A stretch of DNA of 15,152 nucleotides from Clostridia bacterium (GTDB lineage Bacteria > Bacillota_A > Clostridia > Oscillospirales > QAKW01). The notes beneath the pieces are model-generated. The model did no database searches. It was not told the origin of the DNA and worked only from the letters and a program-made list of their open reading frames with translations. The stretch covers positions 1 through 15,152 of the forward strand of contig JAFQKO010000136.1 of the NCBI GenBank assembly GCA_017396865.1. The letters run 5' to 3'. The position numbers and the translations under genes are program-made. Each line of letters opens with the position of its first letter. Position 1 is the stretch's first letter. This document shows, piece by piece, positions 7,756-14,940 of the stretch.

Positions 7756-7827
7756 ATGTCATTTTACGGCGAGTATATCTGCCTTTCCAAAGGGCAAAAA
7801 ATCGCCAATGAGGAGATAAAAGAATGA
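7756..7827 (+). CDS. Possible 23-codon ORF overlapping the murJ start
   Basis: ATG at 7756 opens a 23-aa frame (MSFYGEYICLSKGQ...) whose TGA overlaps the murJ ATG as ATGA, the same junction used by real gene pairs in this window. The frame is open back to 7702, and a GTG at 7714 would give 37 codons. No convincing ribosome binding site precedes either start, and no family is recognised. It could be a translationally coupled leader peptide, or chance. Confidence 0.2.
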   Translation: MSFYGEYICLSKGQKIANEEIKE

Positions 7828-9371
7828 AGAAAAGAGGAGCCGCGGGTACCTATTTGATTTTGGTTGCGGCGGTCTTGTTGTCGAAAATATTGGGGCTGGT
7901 GCGGAATATGCTGCTCTCCCGCTATTACGGTGCCACCGCCATGGCGGATGCCTTCACCGCCGCCAGCAGCCTGCCGCTGATCATTTATGACGTAACGGTC
8001 GGAACGGCGATCGCCTCGGCCTTTGTGCCGGTCTTTAATGAAAAGCTCACCAAAACCGACCGTAAGCAAGCCGATCGGTTTGGCAGCAACTTTTTGAATA
8101 TCACGGTGATTTTGGTCGCCTGCTTGGTGGCGATCGGGATTATGTTCCCCGAGTATACCGTCAAGCTGGTGGCGGGCGGTCTTTCGGCCGAGGCCATGGG
8201 CTATGCCATTCCGTTGGTGCGAATTATTCTGCCGGTGATGTGTATTGCTACGGGCGTTTATATCTTCATCGGGATCCTGCAATCCTATGGGGAGTTCACC
8301 GGCCCTGCGCTGGTTTCGCTCTGCTCCAATTTGGCGATGATCGTTTATTTCCTGTTCTTCAACCGCTATTTCGGGATCTATGGCTTGGGTGTTGCCTTCA
8401 CCGTCGGTTGGGCGTTGCAGTTCTTCTTTTTGGTACCCTTTATTAAAAAGAAGAGATTTCGCTATTCTCCGGTGCTGAATTTCAAGTCGGCGGATATCCG
8501 CCGCGTGCTGGTGCTCACTCTGCCGCTGTTTGTGGCGGCGTTGGCCCAGCCCATCAACCAGCTGATCTCCTCCAATATCAGTTCCAATCTCGGCGAAGGG
8601 ATGCTGGCCTCTGTCAATTATGCATATCAGGCATATTTTATAGTAGCGGGTATTTTTTCCTATTGCCTCACCAATATGTTCTTCCCCGAGCTGAGCCGCT
8701 GCTTTGCGCGGGAGGATATCGATGCGGCGAAGGGGATCTGCAGTAATATGCTCTCTACCATCTCGGCCATCGTTTTGCCGATCATGGCCTTTTTGGGGGC
8801 AAACAGTAAGCCGGTGGTTCGGCTGCTCTATGAGGGCAAGAGCTTTACCGCTGCCGATACCGCGCGGGTAGGGCTGCTGCTGGCCATCTACGCTTTGGCG
8901 ATGATCTTCTATTCCTATCAGGAGATTTTAAATAAGTATTTCTATTCCATGCAAAAGGTGAAGATCCCCGTCATCACCGCCTTTGCGGGCATCGGCATCA
9001 ATTTGGGTGTTTCGGTGCTGGCGGTGCGGGAGCTGGGCGTCTACGGTCTTGCCTTGGGCACGGTGGTGGCCGCTGTTGCCATGGCGGCGGTGCTGCTGTT
9101 CTTTACTGCGCGGGTCACCCCCGGTGTGATCAACCGAAAACTGATCTACGGTGTCGGCAAAAATCTGATCGGTGCAATGGGGTTGTTTGTGGTCTCCCGC
9201 GAGGTGCGTATCCTGATCGATCGCCCGCTGAACGGCACGTTGGGCACAGCCTTGGGGCTGATCGGCGGCCTGCTTGCGGGCTTGGCAGTCTATGCGTTGC
9301 TGCTTTGGCTCACCCGCTCGGAGGATCTCAAAAAAATCATAAATCTGCTGAGCAGGAAAAAAGAAAAGTAA
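7824..9371 (+). CDS. murJ: Lipid II flippase MurJ (MviN family)
   Basis: Polytopic membrane protein that flips undecaprenyl-linked peptidoglycan precursor (lipid II) across the cytoplasmic membrane. 515 aa with about 14 hydrophobic segments spread over the whole length, the MurJ number. The N-terminus shows SKILGLVRNMLLSRYYGATAMADAF followed by AFVPVFNE, matching the MurJ pattern in which R24 and D39 of the E. coli protein are essential; here they are R27 and D42. SYQEILNKYFYSMQ near residue 370 is also typical of the family. The ATG at 7824 has AGGAG (7811-7815) with 8-base spacing. I see no clear promoter in the gap before it, so expression may come by read-through from tsaD or from within the DnaA-box region. 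The other MOP-superfamily reading, a polysaccharide flippase (Wzx/SpoVB type), is less likely given the N-terminal motif. Confidence 0.9.
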   Translation: MKKRGAAGTYLILVAAVLLSKILGLVRNMLLSRYYGATAMADAFTAASSLPLIIYDVTVGTAIASAFVPVFNEKLTKTDRKQADRFGSNFLNITVILVACLVAIGIMFPEYTVKLVAGGLSAEAMGYAIPLVRIILPVMCIATGVYIFIGILQSYGEFTGPALVSLCSNLAMIVYFLFFNRYFGIYGLGVAFTVGWALQFFFLVPFIKKKRFRYSPVLNFKSADIRRVLVLTLPLFVAALAQPINQLISSNISSNLGEGMLASVNYAYQAYFIVAGIFSYCLTNMFFPELSRCFAREDIDAAKGICSNMLSTISAIVLPIMAFLGANSKPVVRLLYEGKSFTAADTARVGLLLAIYALAMIFYSYQEILNKYFYSMQKVKIPVITAFAGIGINLGVSVLAVRELGVYGLALGTVVAAVAMAAVLLFFTARVTPGVINRKLIYGVGKNLIGAMGLFVVSREVRILIDRPLNGTLGTALGLIGGLLAGLAVYALLLWLTRSEDLKKIINLLSRKKEK

Positions 9372-9437
9372 AATAGACAAAAATCAGCCGATAAAAATCG
9401 ACGTTTTAGTGAAGTATACAAAAGTGAGCGCAACATC

Positions 9438-9466
9438 TTGACGAAAGATGAATTTTCCGTTAAGAT
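9438..9466 (+). promoter_or_regulatory. Sigma-A promoter of ptsH
   Basis: TTGACG (9438-9443), a 17-base spacer and TAAGAT (9461-9466). The predicted start near 9473 leaves a leader of about 39 bases before the ptsH ATG. No convincing terminator for murJ is seen in 9372-9437. Confidence 0.7.
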
Positions 9467-9511
9467 ATGTAAAGAATTAAAAACAAATCCAAATTTTCAG
9501 GGGGTTCTCCT

Positions 9512-9772
9512 ATGTATTCTCAAACTGTTAAGGTTACCAATAGTGTCGGCTTGCACGCTCGTCCCGCTACCTTCTTTATTCAGAAGGCCAATGAGTTTAA
9601 GTGCTCCATCTGGGTCGAGATCGGCACCCGCCGTATCAACGCCAAGAGCCTGCTCGGCATCCTTTCCCTCGGTATTATTAAGGATACCGATATTACCGTG
9701 ATTGCCGATGGCGGCGATGAAGAAGCCGCTGTTACCGCGCTGATCGATTTGGTTAAGGAATTAAAGGACTAA
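9512..9772 (+). CDS. ptsH: HPr phosphocarrier protein
   Basis: Small cytoplasmic protein that carries phosphate from enzyme I to the sugar-specific EIIA of the phosphotransferase system. In Firmicutes, phosphorylated on a serine, it is also the co-repressor of CcpA. 86 aa. The active site is H15 in VGLHARPA, and the regulatory serine is S46 in NAKSLLGILSLGI. Having both rules out Crh, which lacks the histidine, and points to a full HPr able to act in transport and catabolite control. ATG at 9512 with AGGGGG 8 bases upstream. It has its own promoter and a terminator right behind it, so it is likely transcribed mostly alone; ptsI is not adjacent. An overlapping frame from TTG 9438 is a shadow, because that TTG is the -35 box. 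Confidence 0.96.
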   Translation: MYSQTVKVTNSVGLHARPATFFIQKANEFKCSIWVEIGTRRINAKSLLGILSLGIIKDTDITVIADGGDEEAAVTALIDLVKELKD

Positions 9773-9784
9773 ACTGAAAAAATA

Positions 9785-9825
9785 CCGCTTTCGCACACTT
9801 TAATCTACGGAAGCGGAATTTTTTT
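9785..9825 (+). terminator. Terminator between ptsH and rpe
   Basis: Nine-base arms (9785-9793 and 9808-9816, one G-U pair), a 14-base loop, then AA and seven T (9819-9825). The T run ends two bases before the rpe ribosome binding site GGAGGG (9828-9833). Confidence 0.8.
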
Positions 9826-9841
9826 GCGGAGGGAAAAAGAA

Positions 9842-10504
9842 ATGGAGTATATTTTATCACCTTCTCTGCTGGCGGCAGATTTTTCTCGCTTGGGTGAGGA
9901 TGCGGCGGCGGCCGTCAACGGCGGTGCCAAATGGCTGCATATCGACGTCATGGATGGAATGTTCGTTCCCAATATTTCTTTCGGTGCGCCGATCATGAAG
10001 AGCCTGCGCCCCGTTAATCCTGCGGTGTTCGACGTTCATTTGATGATCGAGCAGCCCGAGCGCTACATCGATGATTTTATCAAAGCGGGTGCAGACCTGA
10101 TCTGTATCCATCTGGAATCTACCGAAAAGGTGGAGGAGATCGCCGAGCGGGTGCACGCCGCAGGTAAAATGTTCTCCATTGCCATCAAGCCCGCAACCCC
10201 CGCCGAGGCGCTCAAGCCCTATCTGCATCTTTGCGATATGGTCTTGGTGATGACCGTGGAGCCGGGCTTTGGCGGCCAGTCCTTTATGGGTGATATGATG
10301 CCCAAGGTGGCAAAGCTGCGTGCCCTGCGGGAGGATCTGAGTCTTTCCTATCATATTCAGGTGGATGGCGGGATCAATCTGCAGAATTTGTCGGTCGTTG
10401 CCGCCGCCGGTGCCAATGTTATCGTGGCAGGCTCGGCTGTGTTCTCCAAAACCGAGACCGAAAAGAACGCCGCCGCCTTTGTGGAACGCTTTAAAAGCTT
10501 GTAA
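9842..10504 (+). CDS. rpe: Ribulose-phosphate 3-epimerase
   Basis: Interconverts ribulose 5-phosphate and xylulose 5-phosphate in the non-oxidative pentose phosphate pathway; cytoplasmic TIM barrel, metal-dependent. 220 aa, the normal length. Seen: SPSLLAADFSRLGED at 6-20; HIDVMDGMFVPN with metal/catalytic H33 and D35; DVHLMI with H66; MTVEPGFGGQSFM, the phosphate/loop region; VDGGIN with catalytic D175; and AGSAVF, phosphate binding. The ATG at 9842 has GGAGGG at 8-base spacing; an in-frame TTG at 9824 sits in the terminator T run and is rejected. I see no strong promoter of its own after the ptsH terminator, so expression may depend partly on terminator read-through. Confidence 0.97.
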   Translation: MEYILSPSLLAADFSRLGEDAAAAVNGGAKWLHIDVMDGMFVPNISFGAPIMKSLRPVNPAVFDVHLMIEQPERYIDDFIKAGADLICIHLESTEKVEEIAERVHAAGKMFSIAIKPATPAEALKPYLHLCDMVLVMTVEPGFGGQSFMGDMMPKVAKLRALREDLSLSYHIQVDGGINLQNLSVVAAAGANVIVAGSAVFSKTETEKNAAAFVERFKSL

Positions 10505-10511
10505 TAATGTC

Positions 10512-10543
10512 AAAGCGCCGCTTGTATGAGCGGCGCTTTGTTT
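10512..10543 (+). terminator. Hairpin between rpe and the EamA transporter gene
   Basis: Perfect 11-base arms (10512-10522, 10529-10539; GC-rich core GCGCCGC) with a 6-base loop, beginning 7 bases after the rpe stop. Only a short interrupted T run (TTTGTTT) follows, so termination is probably partial. It ends just before the GAGGAT ribosome binding site of the next gene. Confidence 0.65.
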
Positions 10544-10555
10544 GAGGATAGCAAA

Positions 10556-11455
10556 ATGAAAACAAAACGAATCGGAGCAGGCATTTGGCTGGCGATTCTT
10601 GCAGCGGCGCTGTATGCGATCAATGCGCCCTTTTCCAAATGGCTGCTGCAATACGTGCCCTCTACCTTGATGGCGGGCATTTTATATCTTGGCGCAGGCC
10701 TTGGCATGGCGGTGATCGCCGCGGTGCGAAAGGGGCTTGGCATCCGAAGCACCGAAGCGCCGTTGGGGCGGGCGGATCTGCCCTATACGCTGGCAATGAT
10801 CCTTTTGGATATTGCCGCGCCGATCTTTCTGCTGCTGGGCCTTTCCTTCACAACGGCCTCCAACGCTTCTTTGCTGAATAACTTTGAGATCGTTGCAACG
10901 GCGCTGATCGCTTTGGTGATCTTTCGGGAGCGGATCAGCGGCAGGCTTTGGCTTGGAATTGCTTTCGTTACCGTTTCCTGCGGCCTGCTTTCGGTGGAGG
11001 ATTTCTCCGAACTGCAGTTGTCCTGGGGCTCATTATTTGTGTTGCTGGCTTGCCTTTGCTGGGGGATTGAGAACAACTGCACCCGTAAGCTTTCGGAAAA
11101 GGATCCTTTGCAGATCGTTTTGCTTAAGGGTATTTTCTCGGGGCTCGGCTCGGTGGTGATCGGGCTTGTTCTCGGTCAACGAATCACAGTCTGGTGGAGC
11201 GTTGCGGCGGTGCTTTTGGTGGGCTTTGTTGCTTATGGACTGAGCATTTTCTGCTACGTTTATGCCCAGCGGATGCTAGGCGCCGCCCGCACCAGCGCCT
11301 ATTACGCCATCGCGCCCTTTATCGGAGCGCTGCTCTCGCTGATTGTTCTTCGGGAGGTGCCAAACGTGCTGTTTTGGGCGGCCTTGGCCTTGATGCTGAT
11401 CGGCGCATGGCTTTGCGCTAAGGATGAACCGATTTTTCATAAAAAACGGAGCTGA
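10556..11455 (+). CDS. EamA/DMT-family membrane transporter
   Basis: Drug/metabolite transporter superfamily permease of the cytoplasmic membrane; substrate unknown. 299 aa with about ten hydrophobic segments arranged as two EamA repeats (about residues 5-140 and 145-290). Family features include the N-terminal WLAILAAALYAINAPFSKWLL, the end of the first repeat NFEIVATALIALVIFRERISGRLWLG (repeat-end motif with Arg-Glu-Arg) and its counterpart IAPFIGALLSLIVLRE in the second repeat. ATG at 10556 has GAGGAT 6-8 bases upstream; an upstream in-frame ATG at 10526 lies in the loop of the preceding hairpin and is rejected. It shares a strand with rpe and has no visible promoter, so it is probably the tail of the ptsH/rpe transcript. 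The stop codon TGA lies in the loop of its own terminator. Confidence 0.88.
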   Translation: MKTKRIGAGIWLAILAAALYAINAPFSKWLLQYVPSTLMAGILYLGAGLGMAVIAAVRKGLGIRSTEAPLGRADLPYTLAMILLDIAAPIFLLLGLSFTTASNASLLNNFEIVATALIALVIFRERISGRLWLGIAFVTVSCGLLSVEDFSELQLSWGSLFVLLACLCWGIENNCTRKLSEKDPLQIVLLKGIFSGLGSVVIGLVLGQRITVWWSVAAVLLVGFVAYGLSIFCYVYAQRMLGAARTSAYYAIAPFIGALLSLIVLREVPNVLFWAALALMLIGAWLCAKDEPIFHKKRS

Positions 11456-11469
11456 TGCTCCGTTTTTTT
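11441..11469 (+). terminator. Terminator of the EamA transporter gene
   Basis: Perfect hairpin: arms AAAAAACGGAGC and GCTCCGTTTTTT (11441-11452, 11457-11468) around a TGAT loop, then T. The A run and T run on the two sides would let it work in both directions. The core ACGGAGCTGATGCTCCGT recurs at 13255-13272. Confidence 0.9.
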
Positions 11470-11470
11470 A

Positions 11471-11499
11471 TTGAAAAATAAATCCGTTTTTATTATAAT
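11471..11499 (+). promoter_or_regulatory. Sigma-A promoter of the GH36-like gene
   Basis: TTGAAA (11471-11476), exactly 17 bases, then a perfect TATAAT (11494-11499). The predicted start is near 11506, almost touching the ribosome binding site AAGGAG (11508-11513), so the leader is only about 17 bases. I see no catabolite-response element near it. Confidence 0.75.
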
Positions 11500-11522
11500 A
11501 AGGAAAAAAGGAGCGTGATCTT

Positions 11523-13250
11523 ATGTTTGATTTTGAAATATATTGTAAAGACCCGCAGGCAACCGTTGCCATCTCCCGTCAATGGGAGGAGGATGGTCTT
11601 TTCTATGCGGAGCTTTCCTATCATACCGAAAAAAGTGTGATTCCTGCGGAATTCGGTGTCAAATGGCAGCTGCCCATCGTCGATCACTATTGCGTTTGGA
11701 GTCCGTCGATCCCCTTTGAGCGGCATTTGCGCCCCAATTGGCGTAAATCCAAAACCGAGAGCCGCCTGGCCTCCAGAATGCCGTTGCACGGGCTGGTCTC
11801 TGCCACGGGGCAGAATAAAATAATGATCGCCCTTTCCGATGCGGCGGTGCCTGCCGCCATCGCCACCGGTGTGCGGGAGGAGGGGGCGCTGATGGAATGT
11901 GTCGTTTCCGTATTCACCGAGCCCACCGCCGCTATAACCGACTATAAAGTGCTTCTGCGGCTGGATCTGCGGCCGATTCGCTATGATGAGGCGGTGCGTC
12001 AGGCGGCCGATTGGTGGGAGCAGGATTGCGGCTATACCCCCGCGCCCGTTCCGCAAGCAGCAAAGGAGATCGTTGATTCGCTGTGGTATAGCTTTCATCA
12101 GCAGCTTTCTCCCGATGCCATTTTAGAGGAGTGCCGCCGCTCTGCCGCCCTCGGGATGAAAACCGTGATCATCGACGACGGCTGGCAGACCGACGACAAC
12201 AGCCGCGGCTATTCCTACTGCGGCGATTGGGAGCTGGCCACCAAAAAGATCCCCGATATGAAGGCCCTTTCCGATGGGATCCATGCCCTTGGAATGAAGC
12301 TGATGATCTGGTATTCCGTTCCGTTTGTGGGCAGCTTCAGCAAGGCGTTCTCCCGCTTTGAGGATAAGATGCTTTCGGTAAAGGATCGTGCCGACCTCGG
12401 TAAGGTTGGGGTTTTGGATCCCCGCTATCCCGACGTGCGGGAATATCTGCTGAATATCTACGTGGATGCTGTTCAAAAATGGAATCTGGACGGCCTTAAG
12501 CTGGACTTTATCGATTCCTTTGTTTTTCCGGCACAGGATCGGGAAGATCCCCGCCGCGATTGCACCTCCCTGGAGGAGGGCGTAGATCGGCTGATGAAGG
12601 CAGTCCATCAGGTGCTGATTGCTATCAATCCCGAAATCTTGCTGGAATTTCGCCAAAGCTACGTTGGCCCGATGATCCGTCAGTATGGCAATATGCTGCG
12701 GGTGCGGGATTGCCCCAACGACCCGATGATCAACCGTCGCGCGGTGGTGGATCTGCGGCTGACAAGCGGAAAAACCGCCGTTCATTCCGATATGCTGATG
12801 TGGCATACGGAGGATGCACCCGAAAACGTGGCGGTGCAGTTGGCAAGCGTGCTGTATAGTGTACCGCAGATCTCGGTGCTGATCGAAAAACTGCCGCCTG
12901 CTCAATATCAAACCCTTCAATATTACCTTGATTTTTGGCGAAAATACCGCGCAGTTCTGTTGGACGGCAAGTTGTTTGCCGATTGCCCTGAGGCAGGTTA
13001 TAGCCAGATTTATGCCGAAAAAGAGGGAGTCGGCGTGCTGACCGTTTGGTACGATCCGCTGATCCTGCGTAGCGCAAAGCACCTGGCGGTGATCAATGCC
13101 TCGGCCCATCCGAGCCTGATCGTTAAAGGCCGCAAGGGGACGTCCTTCCGCACCGTCGATTGCCAAGGGAATCCTCTTGCCGCAGGCAACATTGATGCCG
13201 AGCTTTTCGAAATTGCCGTTCCTCTGGGCGGAATGCTGTTTATTGAATAA
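11523..13250 (+). CDS. GH36-like alpha-galactosidase (clan GH-D)
   Basis: Predicted retaining glycosidase removing alpha-linked terminal sugars, most likely galactose, from oligosaccharides. 575 aa, shorter than the roughly 700+ aa of classical GH36 enzymes, mainly in the N-terminal beta domain (about 1-165). The TIM barrel (about 170-475) carries VIIDDGWQ (D218, D219), the GH36/27 signature; DPRYPDVREYL; GLKLDFID with the candidate nucleophile D328; and LRVRDCPND, where D396 or D400 may be the acid/base. The classical LKWD and C-x-x-G-G-G-R-x-D motifs are altered, so the substrate is uncertain; alpha-N-acetylgalactosaminidase or a related clan member is possible. No signal peptide or membrane segment, so it is probably cytoplasmic. 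ATG at 11523 with AAGGAG at 9-base spacing. It has its own promoter and terminator and converges on the GH20-like gene. Confidence 0.8.
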   Translation: MFDFEIYCKDPQATVAISRQWEEDGLFYAELSYHTEKSVIPAEFGVKWQLPIVDHYCVWSPSIPFERHLRPNWRKSKTESRLASRMPLHGLVSATGQNKIMIALSDAAVPAAIATGVREEGALMECVVSVFTEPTAAITDYKVLLRLDLRPIRYDEAVRQAADWWEQDCGYTPAPVPQAAKEIVDSLWYSFHQQLSPDAILEECRRSAALGMKTVIIDDGWQTDDNSRGYSYCGDWELATKKIPDMKALSDGIHALGMKLMIWYSVPFVGSFSKAFSRFEDKMLSVKDRADLGKVGVLDPRYPDVREYLLNIYVDAVQKWNLDGLKLDFIDSFVFPAQDREDPRRDCTSLEEGVDRLMKAVHQVLIAINPEILLEFRQSYVGPMIRQYGNMLRVRDCPNDPMINRRAVVDLRLTSGKTAVHSDMLMWHTEDAPENVAVQLASVLYSVPQISVLIEKLPPAQYQTLQYYLDFWRKYRAVLLDGKLFADCPEAGYSQIYAEKEGVGVLTVWYDPLILRSAKHLAVINASAHPSLIVKGRKGTSFRTVDCQGNPLAAGNIDAELFEIAVPLGGMLFIE

Positions 13251-13278
13251 AAAAACGGAGCTGATGCTCCGTTTTTTT
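13249..13278. terminator. Bidirectional terminator between converging glycosidase genes
   Basis: Seven A, the hairpin core CGGAGC-TGAT-GCTCCG (13256-13271), seven T. It directly follows the GH36-like stop codon (13248-13250) and lies 3 bases beyond the GH20-like stop (13282-13284), so it can end transcripts on both strands. Confidence 0.9.
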
Positions 13279-13281
13279 ATT

Positions 13282-14928
13282 TTATCCGTCAAATTCTTCG
13301 GAAGTTGTTTTGAGGGTATCGGTTTTTGCCTTTTGATAGGCAAGGGCGGCGGCCGCGATCTCGGTATAAGGGGCGGCGAGGGGATGTTCCAGCGAGGAAA
13401 GGGCGGCGTGGATCCGCTCCAGCTCCGATACGGGTGCGATCAGCTTGCGGGCGTGGAACAACTCGTCCTCCTTGAGATTCAGCGGCGGTAAAACGTCGCC
13501 CACCGCATCGAATACGTTCATATCTGCGGGGAGCTTGCCGTCAAAGAGCAGCTGCGTCAGCCGTCTGCCGAAGGCTTCATCGTAGCGGGTGGGCTTGCCG
13601 AAGCTGTGCCAAAGGCGATCAGCGAAGAGGAAGATGGCGGGCGGAATGCTCCGCTCGAAGTGGCGGGAGGCATCCCATGCGCAGCAGCATCCGCCGAGGA
13701 TGGCGGCTTGGTTTTCGGGGGAAACACGGGGATCGGAATCGTAGCCCCAGCTGCTCAAGCGGTCGGTATTTACGTATTTATCCAGATAGGTCTGCCGATA
13801 GGAGGAGTTCACCACCGTGAAGCCCTCCTCCGCGTAGCCGTCCATCGAAAGCCCGAAGATCTTTTCCTTGCATAAGGAATTGTCGGGGCGGTAATAGTGG
13901 ATAATGATGTTGCGCTCCAGCAGCTCGGGCAGCGCCCCGGGCTTTAGGTCGGCATTCCAAAGCATGGAGACTTTTCCCAGCTTGTTCACGATCCGATTGA
14001 CCCGCTCCACCGCATAGATAAACAGTTCACGGTAGGTGGTAAAGCCCATCTTTTCGGAAAGGGCTTGGCAATGGGGGCATTGCCCCCAATGAACGGTGCG
14101 GGGGGTGACCTCCGACATATCGTATTCATCACCGCCGATATGGAGGATCGGGGCGGGGAAGAGGTCGGCCACCTCGGTCAGCACCTTTTCGATGGCCTCA
14201 AAGGTTTTATCCTGCCCGACGCAGACGGCGAACATGTTCTCGTCCCGATCGCCGGGGCAGGCGATATCTGCCGCCTTGTTGAAAACGAAGGAATGGGAGA
14301 TAACCTCCACGAAGGGGGTCACGGTGATGCCCAGCTCCGCCGCATAGGCGACCATGGCGCGGATCTCATCCTTGGTATATTTGAGGTTATCGGGCCCAAA
14401 GCCGTGCATATCAGGGTAGCAATCCAACTCAATGGTGCAACCGGGGGCTTCCATAAAATGGAATTGCAGATCGTTCATCCGCGCCAGCGCCATCTGCCGA
14501 ATATAGAGATAGATGCGCTCCATCGAAAGCCAGGAACGCCCCGAGCTTTCCAGCATAAAGGAGCGATAAGAAGCGTCGGGCCAATCCTCGATGCTGCCGC
14601 AGGGGATGCGGTTATCCTCGATGATCTGCGCCAATAGGCAGGCGGCGTTGCGGGCACCCGCCTCGTCGTGGCAGCGGATCTCCATGCGGTCGGGGAGGAT
14701 GCGCAGGGCGCAATACTCGTTTTTGCAGGAGAATACGGGTGCAACCGAAAGAATGACGTTTGCATGTTCTCGGTCTGCCGCCTCGGTTTTGATGTTCGGC
14801 ATCAGCGCCTTCAGGGTGCGGGCAAAGGCATCGCCGTTGCCAACGGTGAAGATGCGTAGGGTATCGAAGGTAAACTGCCTGTTTTCGGTTTGGCTCCGCT
14901 TGGGGCGGGGCAGAATAGAATAGGCCAT
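13282..14928 (-). CDS. GH20-like beta-N-acetylhexosaminidase, divergent
   Basis: Predicted exo-glycosidase releasing beta-linked GlcNAc or GalNAc by substrate-assisted catalysis. 548 aa. An N-terminal GH20b-like domain (about 1-115) is followed by the TIM barrel: DWPDASYRSFMLESSGR at the barrel start, YTKDEIRAMVAYAAELGITVTPFVEVISHS, HIGGDE with the catalytic pair D267-E268, a WNAD and an SSWGYD tryptophan motif, and GGCCCAWDASRHFERSIPPAIFLFADRLW near the end. The general order is GH20, but the usual H-x-D before the barrel core and the RG-x-x-LD-x-SR motif are changed, so specificity is uncertain. No signal peptide is seen, so it is likely cytoplasmic. ATG at 14928 with AAAGGAG and 7-base spacing. 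It is downstream of, and nearly fused to, the PHP-domain gene (12-base gap), hence one operon. Confidence 0.82.
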   Translation of the reverse strand: MAYSILPRPKRSQTENRQFTFDTLRIFTVGNGDAFARTLKALMPNIKTEAADREHANVILSVAPVFSCKNEYCALRILPDRMEIRCHDEAGARNAACLLAQIIEDNRIPCGSIEDWPDASYRSFMLESSGRSWLSMERIYLYIRQMALARMNDLQFHFMEAPGCTIELDCYPDMHGFGPDNLKYTKDEIRAMVAYAAELGITVTPFVEVISHSFVFNKAADIACPGDRDENMFAVCVGQDKTFEAIEKVLTEVADLFPAPILHIGGDEYDMSEVTPRTVHWGQCPHCQALSEKMGFTTYRELFIYAVERVNRIVNKLGKVSMLWNADLKPGALPELLERNIIIHYYRPDNSLCKEKIFGLSMDGYAEEGFTVVNSSYRQTYLDKYVNTDRLSSWGYDSDPRVSPENQAAILGGCCCAWDASRHFERSIPPAIFLFADRLWHSFGKPTRYDEAFGRRLTQLLFDGKLPADMNVFDAVGDVLPPLNLKEDELFHARKLIAPVSELERIHAALSSLEHPLAAPYTEIAAAALAYQKAKTDTLKTTSEEFDG

Positions 14929-14940
14929 TGTTATACTCCT

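Noticed and set aside
7780..7800. Small inverted repeat GCCTTT/AAAGGGC before murJ, considered as a tsaD terminator
   Set aside because: The stem is only five to six pairs with a two-base loop, and no T run follows on either strand.
7609..7823. Possibility that the DnaA-box region is the chromosomal origin itself
   Set aside because: No dnaA, dnaN, rpmH, rnpA or gyrB nearby, and no clear AT-rich unwinding element of 13-mers; a non-origin cluster is the more careful reading.
9385..9425. Possible murJ terminator around CGATAAAAATCG
   Set aside because: Only a four-base stem; the T run is short and displaced.
9438..9701. 87-codon plus-strand ORF overlapping ptsH
   Set aside because: Its TTG start is the -35 box of the ptsH promoter, and most of it is ptsH read in another frame.
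12123..13343. Minus-strand 406-codon ORF opposite the GH36-like gene
   Set aside because: Antisense shadow; the plus-strand frame has the DDGWQ signature, a promoter and a ribosome binding site.
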